A program made the translations under genes and the position numbers. The notes under the pieces are model-generated. The model ran no database searches. It worked only from the letters and a program-made list of their open reading frames with translations, and had not been told where the DNA came from. From CAZTTH01 sp964615975 (lineage in GTDB: Bacteria; Verrucomicrobiota; Lentisphaeria; JABSQK01; JAJFLO01): 45,013 bases of DNA. The first letter of the stretch is position 1; every line of letters begins with the position of its first letter. Shown here one piece after another: positions 25,442 to 34,718 of the stretch. The stretch spans positions 1 through 45,013 of the forward strand of contig CAZTTH010000030.1 of the NCBI GenBank assembly GCA_964615975.1, given 5' to 3'.

Positions 25442-26617
25442 TTATGAATTGGTAACGGGATTACTCTCGGGATTGGGGGCTTGATAATCCGCTAACAGGC
25501 CACGAATTGATAATTGTTTGCCATAACACAGCAGGTTATCCCCAGCCAAGATTTCCCGGTTGGGTGTGGGATTGGGTATGATCGATCCTTTGCGATCAAT
25601 CGCAAGAACCATGATATTTCGCGCCCGCAGGCCGCTGTTTACCAGGGTTTGATTGGTTAAGGGTGAACGTGGATGTATCGGCACTTCAGCCACGATGTAA
25701 TCCTGCGGGAAGGTTAACTTTTGGCGGATATCGATATCTTTGAACTGCACCTGCTCCGCTAAATATTCCAGGATCGCGCCAGCGATATCGACTTTCGTTA
25801 TCGTTTCTATTCCTTCCAGGCCAGGGGAAGAATTTATTTCCATGACCTGCGGACCGAGGTCACTCTCAAGCATATCGACTCCGGCTACTCGCAGTCCCAA
25901 TATTTGGGTGGCCAATACCGCTGTGCGTTCAAACGCTTCGTCCAATACGATTTTCTCGGTGGTTCCGCCGCGATGCACATTACTGCGGAATTCTATCCCC
26001 GCCGCGCGCCGGCGCATAGCGGCAACCACCCGGTTGCCCACCACAAAGGCGCGAATATCCCGACCCCGGCTTTCCTTGACAAATTTCTGAATCAATACGT
26101 TTTGTTTTCGACTATGCAGGGTTTCGATTATCGCGATCGCGTTATTCAGGGTATCCGCGAGGATCACGCCGACGCCTTGAGTGCCTTCCAACAGCTTGAT
26201 AATCACCGGCATGCCGCCGACCCGTTTGATGGCGGGAAGGACATCCGACTGGTCGCGGACAAATGCGGTTGCCGGGATGCCGATTTTGTGCCGACTGAGT
26301 GTTTGCATGGAGCGCAGTTTGTCCCGGGATACCGCGATGGCATTGGCGTTGTTCAGTGAAAAGGTTCCCATCTGTTCGAACTGTCGGACTACCGCCGTGC
26401 CGAAAAAAGTTATGGTGGCGCCTATCCGTGGGATGATGGCATCCGTCCCGGTTACCATTCGCTTCTTGTAGGTAAGATAGGGAGTTTCCTGTTCAATAAA
26501 TATACCGAATTTCAATGGGTTCATGATCGTCACATTGTGATTGCGTTGTTTCGCCGCCTCAAGCAGTCGTCTGGTGCTATAACACTTGGGATTGCGGGAT
26601 AGAATAATGATTTTCAT
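25442..26617 (-). CDS. rimK: RimK-family ATP-grasp ligase with C-terminal TrkA-C-like domain
   Basis: The 391-residue protein is a ribosomal protein S6 glutamate ligase type ATP-grasp enzyme. It has a RimK N-domain (MKIIILSRNPKCYSTRRLLEAA), the ATP-grasp lid with LLEGTQGVGVILAD, RGRDIRAFVVGNRVVAAMRR, and the metal site VMEINSSPGLEGIE. Normal RimK proteins end near residue 300. Here another 85 residues form VPIHPRSPLTNQTLVNSGL and AGDNLLCYG, which match the TrkA-C/RCK_C ligand-binding fold. It overlaps the RimB-like gene by ATGA. A small-molecule signal could control the ligase through the extra domain. Confidence 0.88.
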   Translation of the reverse strand: MKIIILSRNPKCYSTRRLLEAAKQRNHNVTIMNPLKFGIFIEQETPYLTYKKRMVTGTDAIIPRIGATITFFGTAVVRQFEQMGTFSLNNANAIAVSRDKLRSMQTLSRHKIGIPATAFVRDQSDVLPAIKRVGGMPVIIKLLEGTQGVGVILADTLNNAIAIIETLHSRKQNVLIQKFVKESRGRDIRAFVVGNRVVAAMRRRAAGIEFRSNVHRGGTTEKIVLDEAFERTAVLATQILGLRVAGVDMLESDLGPQVMEINSSPGLEGIETITKVDIAGAILEYLAEQVQFKDIDIRQKLTFPQDYIVAEVPIHPRSPLTNQTLVNSGLRARNIMVLAIDRKGSIIPNPTPNREILAGDNLLCYGKQLSIRGLLADYQAPNPESNPVTNS

Positions 26618-27054
26618 AGGATTATTTGACTCAAATCTTCTGTATTGTCTTTTAATAAAAATCGTTTTGACGGATCAATAATAAATCCATCCGCCATTGC
26701 GCTGCGGCCAATGATTACCCGATTGCGCATGTATTTTCGTGAAATCAAACTGAACTCAACCGTTTTAACCGCATCTCCCAAAGCGAGCGTGGTAAGTATG
26801 GTATAGCGTTTTTGCAGCTGCCCATTACTGGATCGCACCAGGGTCTCCCGATTGATAATGGTTTCTATTTCTTGTGACTGATAACGTTCATCGCGGGAAT
26901 ACACTAGTTCAAAGCGGATGCGATTATTGGCGATCACGGCGATATCTGCCACATCCAAAACGCTGTTGAGGGCGCCGGTATCCATGGTAGCGCAAATCCT
27001 GCGAATCGACCAGTTCGGTAATGAGATGTATTCCTGCCAGCCAATTATTTTCAT
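26614..27054 (-). CDS. RimB-like ATP-dependent zinc protease / retropepsin-like protein
   Basis: ATG 27054 is chosen because GAGG lies 7 bases before it; an in-frame TTG upstream is less likely. The 146-residue protein starts MKIIGWQEYISLPNW and has the CATMDTGALNSVL motif, which matches the (K/A)xDTGAxxSxL active-site-like loop of the family annotated as putative ATP-dependent zinc proteases. The single Asp-Thr-Gly motif is like that of retropepsins. It is the first gene of the rimB-rimK-AstE-like operon. Its role is thought to be cutting or controlling glutamate tails made by RimK. Confidence 0.8.
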   Translation of the reverse strand: MKIIGWQEYISLPNWSIRRICATMDTGALNSVLDVADIAVIANNRIRFELVYSRDERYQSQEIETIINRETLVRSSNGQLQKRYTILTTLALGDAVKTVEFSLISRKYMRNRVIIGRSAMADGFIIDPSKRFLLKDNTEDLSQIIL

Positions 27055-27309
27055 AATGTACCTCAATCGTCGTTAGCGATATTCAGAGGTAGAGATTGGG
27101 CATGAGATATGCCTAAATAAAATACTAAAACTCACAACAACAAGGGAAAAGAACTGTGGTTGAAAGTACGTAAATATCGCGGTGAACAGTTTTTGATAAA
27201 GGTGTATTTCGGAATGAAATATAATGAGTGATGGTTATGAGGATCTCCACACAAAATTCAGCACTGGATTACTTTTTCCGCGAGTGGAAGATTTCAGAAA
27301 ATCCTTGGA

Positions 27310-27660
27310 TTAACCGATCGCTTCATTACCTTTTTCACCGGTGCGGATGCGAACGCATTCATGTAGATCAAGCACAAAGATTTTACCATCTCCGATTTGT
27401 CCGGATATCCCGGTTTTTGCTTTACTGGTGATTGCTTCAATGGTCGGTTCGACAAAGGATTCATTTATGGCGATTTCCAATTTGAATTTTTTCAGTAGGC
27501 TTCCTGCTTCCTTCTGGCTGCGGTAAATCTTTGAAACACCCTGTTGGCGGCCTCGCCCCATCACTGTTGACACGGTCACCAAATGGATCTCTCGTCGGGT
27601 TAATTCTTCCAATACATCATCTAATTTGTCCGGTTGAATAATCGCAATTATATACTTCAT
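27310..27660 (-). CDS. glnK: P-II nitrogen regulator, GlnK-type
   Basis: The 116-residue protein has the trimeric P-II fold with MKYIIAIIQPDKLDDVLEEL, GRGRQQG before the T-loop, GISGQIGDGKIFVLDL and RIRTGEKG for ATP binding. It lies 18 bp downstream of amt with a good ribosome binding site (AAGGAA), the classic arrangement in which GlnK plugs the ammonium channel. At the T-loop tip, position 51 by ungapped alignment to E. coli GlnB is Glu, not the uridylylated Tyr, while Tyr46 is kept. Control is therefore probably by nucleotides and 2-oxoglutarate alone, not by GlnD. Confidence 0.93.
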   Translation of the reverse strand: MKYIIAIIQPDKLDDVLEELTRREIHLVTVSTVMGRGRQQGVSKIYRSQKEAGSLLKKFKLEIAINESFVEPTIEAITSKAKTGISGQIGDGKIFVLDLHECVRIRTGEKGNEAIG

Positions 27661-27678
27661 AAGATCAATTCCTTTTTA

Positions 27679-29001
27679 TTATTCCAATAACGTGTATCCC
27701 GATTCCTTGTGGTCACTTAAATCCAGTCCGATTTTTTCATCGTAATCACTCACCCGCAGCTTGATGAGAAGATCGACGACCAACAAGATGATCAAGGTCA
27801 TAATGCCAGTATAAAGGATGGTTGCGGCGACAGCTTTGAGCTGGATGAACGTTTGCGACAGGGATCCAGCTACGCCGCCAATCGCGGCATCCGCCAACAT
27901 GCCGGTGGCAATCGCGCCCCAAATGCCGCCTATTCCATGAACGCCAAAGACATCGAGAGAGTCATCATATTTAAACTTGGGTTTTACCACAGTGACAAAA
28001 AAATAACAAATGATAGAACAGCCGATTCCAATAATGATCGCGCCATTACAATTGACAAATCCGGATGCCGGCGTGATGGCGACCAGACCGCCGACCGCGC
28101 CGGTTATCACCCCCAGAACCGTCGGTTTTTTATTGATCAGCCAATCCAGAATCGCCCACATCAACGCAGCGGCAGCGGCAGCGATATGGGTGACGACAAA
28201 GGCATTGGCGGCACGACCATCCGCGGCCAATTGACTGCCGCCATTGAACCCAAACCAGCCAAACCACAATAATCCCGTTCCCAATACCGCGAAGGGAAGA
28301 TTGTGTGGTGGTGATATTTTACCGGGATAACCTTTTCGTTTGCCCAGATAAATCGCGAATATTAATGCCGCGATTCCGGCGTTGATATGGACCACGGTGC
28401 CACCGGCAAAATCCAAGGCGCCCATTTTAAACAGAAATCCCCCTGAAGCCCATACCCAATGGCAGATTGGATCGTAAACCAATGTGGTCCAGAGCAGAAC
28501 AAATAGACAAAGAGCCGAAAAGCGGATACGTTCGGCAATGGCGCCAATGATCAATGCCGGAGTGATAATGGCAAACATGGCTTGAAAAAGCATGAATAGA
28601 ATATGAGGTATGGTGCCACGCGGTTCCATGTCAACGCCTTTTAGATTGGCAAAATCAAGGTTGCCGAGAAATCCTTTAATCGTTTCGCCATCGGAAAATG
28701 ACAGGCTGTATCCGATGAACACCCATTGGAGCGATACCAGGCTGACAATGATAAAACATTGCATTAATAACGAAAGCACATTTTTTTTCCGCACCAATCC
28801 GCCATAAAAGAAACTCAATCCCGGTACCATGAAAAACACCAGTGCGGTACAAATCAGGACAAAGGCGGTATCACCAGGGTTAATTGATGGTTGCTCCGCA
28901 TCCTGTGCCAGGACACTATGGGTGCTAACGAGATAAATAAAACTGTAAAATGTGGTTTTGAAGCGGTCGAAAAAACGCATGATTATGCTATTCATGTACA
29001 T
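27679..29001 (-). CDS. amt: Ammonium transporter
   Basis: ATG 29001 is chosen since AAGGA lies just upstream; an earlier in-frame start at 29076 adds 25 unlikely residues. The 440-residue inner-membrane protein starts with a signal-like hydrophobic stretch and then about eleven membrane helices. Amt family marks include VPGLSFFYGGLVRKKNVLS, FIGYSLSFSD, CHWVWASGGFLFKMGALDFAGGTVVHINAG with one channel His, and DVFGVHGIGGIWGAIATG with the second. It imports ammonium/ammonia and is followed by glnK. I do not see a sigma-54 promoter upstream. Confidence 0.93.
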   Translation of the reverse strand: MYMNSIIMRFFDRFKTTFYSFIYLVSTHSVLAQDAEQPSINPGDTAFVLICTALVFFMVPGLSFFYGGLVRKKNVLSLLMQCFIIVSLVSLQWVFIGYSLSFSDGETIKGFLGNLDFANLKGVDMEPRGTIPHILFMLFQAMFAIITPALIIGAIAERIRFSALCLFVLLWTTLVYDPICHWVWASGGFLFKMGALDFAGGTVVHINAGIAALIFAIYLGKRKGYPGKISPPHNLPFAVLGTGLLWFGWFGFNGGSQLAADGRAANAFVVTHIAAAAAALMWAILDWLINKKPTVLGVITGAVGGLVAITPASGFVNCNGAIIIGIGCSIICYFFVTVVKPKFKYDDSLDVFGVHGIGGIWGAIATGMLADAAIGGVAGSLSQTFIQLKAVAATILYTGIMTLIILLVVDLLIKLRVSDYDEKIGLDLSDHKESGYTLLE

Positions 29002-29133
29002 GGTATCCTTAGAATATTGACATTGCTGTAGTTGAATTGAATGAATCGAAAAATCCCAGGTTAATAATTCAACCATACCTCAAATAATCAAATACCAAAG
29101 CAAGATATTGCTGTCAAATTTAGCTGTCCAAGT

Positions 29134-30351
29134 ATGACCAAAACCCTGGAAAGTTCATCAAGAGTTGTAATCGTCGGAGCGGGTCCGATTGGCTTGCTGC
29201 TGGCAAATTTGCTGGGCAAACAAGGCATTGAGGTGGAGCTTCTTGAGAAACGCAAACAATTGACGAATAACTCCATGGCAATCGGGATTTCCCCAGTGTC
29301 TCTGGGGATTTTGAAAACACTCGATCTCGACAGCGTTTTCATCGCGCAAGGATGCAAAATCCAGGAAGCTTGGATCTATGGCGATCGACGTGCCTTATTA
29401 GGGTCAGTCGAATTCACTAATTTGACTTCTGATTATCGCTATATCCTAACCTTGCCACAAGCTGAAACCATTGCCATTCTGGCAGAAAATCTCATTCACT
29501 ATCCCCGGGTCAAGTTACGCATGGGCACCGAATTTAGATCAATCGAACGCGCCGAAACTGGAAAAATCACCATAAAGTCGTTTGACCTGATTTCCAATCA
29601 AGAAAGGATTATGGAAGGGAGCTTTCTGGTGGGGTGTGATGGATGTCATGGTAAAGTGTGTCAGGACATGCAGGGGGGAATCAAAACTCATGCGTACAAC
29701 TTGGCTTTTCTCATGGCGGATTTTCATGATCGCACATCCCTGGGCAATGCCGCGCATTTGTATTTTACCGCGCAGGGCGCGGTAGAATCCTTTCCGTTAC
29801 CAGGACAAAAGCGGCGTTGGATTATTCAGATCGAGGAGCCGGTCGCTGATCGGCAATTGGGATTTTTTGAGGAAAGTGTTCGGGCTCGAACGGGGGTTGA
29901 GTTGTTGACTGAGGATAAATTAAATGAAAGCGGTTTTCAACCTGAATATGGATTGGTCAGCAGTTATTACCTTGGCAACTGTATCCTTTGTGGTGATGCC
30001 GCTCATGTCATGAGTCCGATTGGGGGGCAGGGAATGAACACGGGATTTGCGGACGCGGAGTTGTTGGCAATGATCCTGCCGCGATTATTGCGGGATCAGG
30101 AATCCGCGGAGAATTTATTGCGTCTCTATGATGAGTGTCGAAGAAAGGCGTTCAAAGCCGCGGCGCGACGTGCGCGACGCGGCATGTGGCTGGGAACCCG
30201 CACCGGCAGGATCAACGGGTTATGGCGCAATGGAATCTTAAAATTACTCTTAAGTAAACCCATTCGAGGTTGGGTGGCCACGCAGTTTTCAATGCTAACT
30301 CTGCCTTATTGCCGCGCTGAAAAAATTCCCCGGATAGCGGAGTGGAAATAA
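29134..30351 (+). CDS. FAD-dependent aromatic-type monooxygenase
   Basis: The 405-residue flavoprotein has the class A hydroxylase layout: N-terminal dinucleotide-binding VVIVGAGPIGLLLANLLG with GxGxxG at 15-20, the mid-region VGCDGCHG (the DG motif), and the second FAD motif CILCGDAAHVMSPIGGQGMN. Its substrate cannot be told; ubiquinone-like hydroxylases, halogenase-like enzymes and phenol hydroxylases share this pattern. The C-terminal 60 residues are Arg-rich (KAAARRARRGMWLG) and may bind a membrane or acidic partner. It is a single gene, divergent from amt and convergent with zwf. Confidence 0.87.
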   Translation: MTKTLESSSRVVIVGAGPIGLLLANLLGKQGIEVELLEKRKQLTNNSMAIGISPVSLGILKTLDLDSVFIAQGCKIQEAWIYGDRRALLGSVEFTNLTSDYRYILTLPQAETIAILAENLIHYPRVKLRMGTEFRSIERAETGKITIKSFDLISNQERIMEGSFLVGCDGCHGKVCQDMQGGIKTHAYNLAFLMADFHDRTSLGNAAHLYFTAQGAVESFPLPGQKRRWIIQIEEPVADRQLGFFEESVRARTGVELLTEDKLNESGFQPEYGLVSSYYLGNCILCGDAAHVMSPIGGQGMNTGFADAELLAMILPRLLRDQESAENLLRLYDECRRKAFKAAARRARRGMWLGTRTGRINGLWRNGILKLLLSKPIRGWVATQFSMLTLPYCRAEKIPRIAEWK

Positions 30352-30396
30352 CAAATGCGTACAAGCTGATTTATTCATGCAGTTAAGCAAATCGGA

Positions 30397-31830
30397 TTAT
30401 TCCGGACCGGCACTGCCGAATTCATAGGCTTTGGGTTTTACTTTTTCTTTCTCAAGATCATGAAGGGCAGGTGTAACAATATCCCATGAGGCCAGCAACT
30501 CATCGGCACGAATAAACAAACTGCGGTCGCCGCGCAGAACATCCAATAACAAACGTTCATAGGCTTCCGGGATTATCTTGCGAAAAGTTGAAGCATAGTG
30601 CAGATTTAATTTGACTGGCTCGAAGGATTCTTCGAGGCCAGGCATTTTGTTATTGACATGAAGTTCAATCGCTTCATTGGGTTGCACGCGAATCACCAAC
30701 CGATTGGGCTTCAGATTGCCCTTTTGGTGATATAATGAATGGGGCACATCCTTGAATTGAATGCTGATTTCAGTCATACTGGTATTCAAAGCCTTGCCCG
30801 CGCACATATGGAAGGGCACATCATGCCAGCGGGGATGATCGAGATATAGGGTGGCACGGGCATAGGTGGGGGTATTTGATCCTTTGGGGACTTCGGGATC
30901 ATCCAGATAACCAGGGATATATCCGGTGGCCACCTGCTTGCCGGTGTATTGACCGACGACCATATTTTCGAGTCCGATGGGTTTGGCGCAACGCAACAAT
31001 TTTACCTTTTGATCCGCGATGGCATCGGCTTCCAATTTAGCCGGCTGCTCCATGGCAACGAGGGCGACAATTTGTAATAGATGGTTCTGAATCACATCAC
31101 GAATTATGCCGAAATCATCAAAATAACCCGCTCGTCCTTCACAACCGATTTTTTCCGACCATGAGATGGAAACCGAGGCGATAAAATTCCGGTTCCATAT
31201 CGGCTCGAATATCAGATTGGCAAAGCGAAGAATCAACAAATTCTGGATCACCTCCTTGCCCAGATAATGATCGATACGATAGGTTTGTTCCTCATTGAAG
31301 ATCGAGGAAATTGATTTAATCAGGTCGGCGGAGCTTTGACTGTCACGGCCGAAGGGTTTCTCCAGTACGACCCGTGACCACTGGGAAGAATTCTGGTTGT
31401 CTTCCATATGGGTTTTTCGGATCGAAGTAGCTGTGGCGATAAATACCGAGGGTGGAATCGCCATGTAAAATAATGAATTGGCATTGCCATTACCCAACTC
31501 ATTTAATCGTTGTTTGAGGGTATTGAAGGATGCTTCCTGATGATATTGGCCGGAGACATAATGCAGATTGCTCAGAAAACCATTCATTTTCTCATCACAC
31601 TTGCTCTTTTCCGGTTCATAACGACAGGTCAGATTGTCCATCATTAAATTGCGGTAATCCTGATCGGACAATTCCGAGCGGGCAAAACCCACAACTTTAA
31701 AGGTTTTGGGAAGCATGTCGTTGCAGTACAACGAAAAAAGAGCGGGGATCAATTTTTTTCTCGACAAATCTCCGGATGCGCCAATAATGATGATGTTGCA
31801 GGGTGAATTCTGATAGTCGCGATTTATCAT
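30397..31830 (-). CDS. zwf: Glucose-6-phosphate 1-dehydrogenase
   Basis: The 477-residue enzyme makes 6-phosphogluconolactone and NADPH at the start of the oxidative pentose phosphate path. It has IIIIGASGDLSRKKLIPAL (nucleotide fold, about 13-31), VVLEKPFGRD, the active-site signature RIDHYLGKE, and LHYASTFRKIIPEAYERLLLD near the end. Its length matches the family. AGGAGA 8 bases before ATG 31830 is a strong ribosome binding site. The rubredoxin gene ends 22 bp upstream on the same strand, so the two are probably co-transcribed. No pgl or gnd gene is nearby. Confidence 0.95.
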   Translation of the reverse strand: MINRDYQNSPCNIIIIGASGDLSRKKLIPALFSLYCNDMLPKTFKVVGFARSELSDQDYRNLMMDNLTCRYEPEKSKCDEKMNGFLSNLHYVSGQYHQEASFNTLKQRLNELGNGNANSLFYMAIPPSVFIATATSIRKTHMEDNQNSSQWSRVVLEKPFGRDSQSSADLIKSISSIFNEEQTYRIDHYLGKEVIQNLLILRFANLIFEPIWNRNFIASVSISWSEKIGCEGRAGYFDDFGIIRDVIQNHLLQIVALVAMEQPAKLEADAIADQKVKLLRCAKPIGLENMVVGQYTGKQVATGYIPGYLDDPEVPKGSNTPTYARATLYLDHPRWHDVPFHMCAGKALNTSMTEISIQFKDVPHSLYHQKGNLKPNRLVIRVQPNEAIELHVNNKMPGLEESFEPVKLNLHYASTFRKIIPEAYERLLLDVLRGDRSLFIRADELLASWDIVTPALHDLEKEKVKPKAYEFGSAGPE

Positions 31831-31852
31831 GGCGGCGGTCTCCTAACCGATT

Positions 31853-32011
31853 TTAGTGCGGTGAAAACTCTGATTTGTCAGCGCCACAATCAGGGCATAT
31901 CCAATCATCTGGCAGTTCGCTGAAAGCGGTACCGGCATCGATCCCGGCGCTGGGATCGCCAACCTCTGGATCATATAGATAACCACAAATATCACAGATA
32001 TAAATTTTCAT
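31853..32011 (-). CDS. Rubredoxin
   Basis: This short gene encodes 52 residues starting MKIYICDICGYLYDPEVG. It has the four iron ligands as CDICG (Cys6, Cys9) and CPDCG (Cys39, Cys42), with DWICP before the second pair, the standard rubredoxin pattern. It carries one electron in the cytoplasm, often to superoxide reductase, rubrerythrin or flavodiiron proteins, and is most common in anaerobes or microaerophiles. It sits immediately upstream of zwf, whose NADPH could feed a rubredoxin reductase. Confidence 0.93.
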   Translation of the reverse strand: MKIYICDICGYLYDPEVGDPSAGIDAGTAFSELPDDWICPDCGADKSEFSPH

Positions 32012-32519
32012 GTGCTATTCCCGATGAGTGATCAAATTAAAATCGCTTGATTCATCTTCCTGAGTGCTTGTCGCTGTAAGAAAATAAATTTACCCGGACA
32101 TTATTCCAGTCCTTTATAAATTTTTACCTGAAAATCATGACGATGATTCCTGTCATTTATACGAGACTGAACTTTCGGCAATGACACTGGATAACCTTGT
32201 GCAATTCACACACACACTCTCTCTCTTAAATCGCAATTTGTATTGTTGAGTTCGGTTTGCTGTATATACTCAACACGAAGAGGTTGTAGAAAAAGATTGC
32301 TTGATTTCACGCATGATTGGAAGGTAGCGTGCGAAAATTCAACGACTTGCAGTTTATCATCGATAGAGGTTAATTTAGCCAGCCAATTTACAGGTATAGG
32401 GTCTGCGACAGCTTGGATGCCAAAACAAGGATTGGTGAATTTCCCGGCCCGCGAACCCGGTGTTAAAACGGCATCATTGGATTCAGTAATTTTGAATTAT
32501 TAATAGTCTTAGGTTCAAT
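32012..32519. other. Intergenic region between rubredoxin and transglutaminase genes
   Basis: About 500 bp without a credible gene. It must hold the promoters for the two divergent genes, though none stands out. A simple-sequence tract of five CA then five CT units lies at 32207-32226. The open frame 32243-32503 has no ribosome binding site or recognisable domain and is not called. Confidence 0.6.
32207..32226. repeat. CA/CT dinucleotide tract
   Basis: Five CA repeats are followed directly by five CT repeats. It lies 294 bp upstream of the transglutaminase start. Length variation by slippage could alter spacing, but there is no direct sign of a role. Confidence 0.75.
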
Positions 32520-34718
32520 ATGTCAGAGATGAATATTGTGAACAGTGAAAACCCATCCTTGCGAGTTAAATCAAAATTAGTTGGGATTCTCTGTGCGTTG
32601 GTTCTATTGATGCCATGTCTTTCCTATGTCTTATTGGCAGATGCACCAGCAATCGCCATGATGGCGGGAAGTTTCCTTGGCATAGCGATTGCTCAAAGAC
32701 AAGGTTTTTTGATCTCAAAGCGCTCTGTAATCTACTCCCTGACCATTTCATTTTTTATCGCCGTCATTCTCAACGAAGTCTATCCCGTGGATGCGGATCG
32801 TTTCTTTATCCCATTGCCGACGGAAATTCTTTTTCCCTTTATTATTACCTTGGGTGTATGTGCTTGTTTTCACGTCCAGCGGCCGGTGGTATTGATTGTA
32901 ATCCTGACCATTTCAGTAAGTGCCATGATGTTGCAGGGAAGTTGTATCATGGATCCCAAAAATTCGCGTTTTGAAATTTCCTCGCTTTTATGGAGTAATC
33001 GTTTTTGGGTATTTGGTTTCTTTTTATTTTTACAGCTCTTGGCGTTTATACCTTTGTTGTTTTTTTCACAACCAGAGAATGACCAATCGACATACGATTC
33101 CGATTTATTGGGTCGACGATTCAAATTGCAAGGCTTCTCATTGTTGTTATTCTTTGCCATGATCGGGATTCTCTCGTTTTCCGCGCAACGATTGGAACAT
33201 GCATTGGAACCATTTTTCAATCATGTTTTTAATGTGTATATGGATCGATTCAAGGCCAAAATTATCTTCGAAAAGGAAGTCGATCTCTATCGTAAAAGCA
33301 GTCCGGAAGTTATCCAGGGTAGTGAGAGAATAATATTGCGTGCCATAAGCAGGGGAACCCCCGGGTATCTGCGCGGACGGGTTTATTCTCGTTATTCCAA
33401 AGGCAAATGGTTGTTGGATGACCGACAAACACCTTATGATCTGGTGTCAGAAATTGAAGATTCCACCTTGGCAGTCAAAAAATTTTATCAGGGTAAAGCG
33501 GTCGATATTCAAAAAATCATGCCTGCAATGACAGTTGATATCATCCCAACCAGGAATTTTTACAGTGATGTCCTGTTAGCCAATGGCAATCGAATTTCTC
33601 TTGAATTGATCGCCCAAAAGGTGGTTTCGACACAAGATGGCATTTTATCTCCTGTCGATTGGATGAAAGACGGCGGTTACACCATCAACAATGAAACAAT
33701 AGCGACCATGGCCGCGTACAATGACGGCAATCCCTTGGCGCGCGATAGCGATTACTTGAAAATTGATGATTCTGAACTCGAAAAGGTACTAAATGATATC
33801 AGCCTAAAGTTATTTCCAGCAGTGGAATCGAGTGTGCCTGGCAGGGATAGAATAAAGGCACTGGAAAACTTCTTTGAAAGTGAATTTTCATATTCCCTGG
33901 GCACCCGGCCGGAATCTATTGATCGTGATCCCGTCATTGAATTCTTAGCAAAAACAAAAAAAGGACATTGTGAATTGTTTGCCACCGCTACCGCATTATT
34001 ACTTCGTCAGCAAGGCATTCCAGCTCGTTATGTCACAGGATTCGTTTGCATGGAACCCGATTCAAAAAATAATTTTTGGCTTGCCCGACTGGGAGACTGT
34101 CATGCGTGGGTCGAGGCCTGGATTCCTGAAGAACAACAATGGATGGTGGTGGAAAATACCCCGGCTCAAGGAATCCCGGATGGTGAACGCAGATCGTCAT
34201 TGTGGAAGCAGGGATGGGAATTTTTTGCCGGTGGGATGGCGCAAGTTTATATGCAGGTCAAGCGCGGTTATTTTGCCAAGGCTGTAATCGCGTTTTTTTC
34301 TGGGATCAGTGATTTTTTTATCTGGTTGTTCTGGTCCGGGCCGTGGTATTTGAAGTTGGGTTCAGTTGTCACGTTGATTATTTGTCTGTTTGGAATACTA
34401 AAAAGACGGCAGCGACAAATGTATGGAGGACATATATCGAAACCTCTATCACATTTGCATCAGCAGCTCTACCGGATTGAAAAGGGACTTAAAAAAAGAC
34501 GGGTTTATCGGCATTCATCAACAACAATCAGTGAATTGATTGATGCCCTCAAACAGCATCCCAATTTTCATGGTCGGGATGAAGCGATCAACTTGCTGAA
34601 TCAATATCAATCCTTGCGTTATCGCTCTACATGCCTATCCGAGGTAAAACTTGATGAATTTGAAAAAGAAGTTGGGCTGTGGCGACGGAAAAGTCGTCTA
34701 CTCTGGCCGGTCCTGTAA
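32520..34718 (+). CDS. TgpA-like membrane transglutaminase
   Basis: The 732-residue protein has about six to seven N-terminal membrane helices (to about residue 240), a periplasmic region, a transglutaminase-like core, one late membrane helix (WYLKLGSVVTLIICLFGIL, about 620) and a cytoplasmic tail. The core has KKGHCELFATATALLL with Cys484 and RLGDCHAWVEAW with His528. The third catalytic position, usually Asp in a V-D-P-T-like turn, reads VVENTP with Glu545. DUF3488/TgpA proteins act at the cell envelope with unknown protein targets, and often lie next to a MoxR ATPase and DUF58 gene, absent here. ATG 32529 is an alternative start. Its 3' end overlaps glyQS by 21 bases. Confidence 0.88.
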   Translation: MSEMNIVNSENPSLRVKSKLVGILCALVLLMPCLSYVLLADAPAIAMMAGSFLGIAIAQRQGFLISKRSVIYSLTISFFIAVILNEVYPVDADRFFIPLPTEILFPFIITLGVCACFHVQRPVVLIVILTISVSAMMLQGSCIMDPKNSRFEISSLLWSNRFWVFGFFLFLQLLAFIPLLFFSQPENDQSTYDSDLLGRRFKLQGFSLLLFFAMIGILSFSAQRLEHALEPFFNHVFNVYMDRFKAKIIFEKEVDLYRKSSPEVIQGSERIILRAISRGTPGYLRGRVYSRYSKGKWLLDDRQTPYDLVSEIEDSTLAVKKFYQGKAVDIQKIMPAMTVDIIPTRNFYSDVLLANGNRISLELIAQKVVSTQDGILSPVDWMKDGGYTINNETIATMAAYNDGNPLARDSDYLKIDDSELEKVLNDISLKLFPAVESSVPGRDRIKALENFFESEFSYSLGTRPESIDRDPVIEFLAKTKKGHCELFATATALLLRQQGIPARYVTGFVCMEPDSKNNFWLARLGDCHAWVEAWIPEEQQWMVVENTPAQGIPDGERRSSLWKQGWEFFAGGMAQVYMQVKRGYFAKAVIAFFSGISDFFIWLFWSGPWYLKLGSVVTLIICLFGILKRRQRQMYGGHISKPLSHLHQQLYRIEKGLKKRRVYRHSSTTISELIDALKQHPNFHGRDEAINLLNQYQSLRYRSTCLSEVKLDEFEKEVGLWRRKSRLLWPVL

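Noticed and set aside
32243..32503. Open frame of 86 residues upstream of the transglutaminase
   Set aside because: It lacks a ribosome binding site, has no recognisable domain and an odd composition; probably non-coding.
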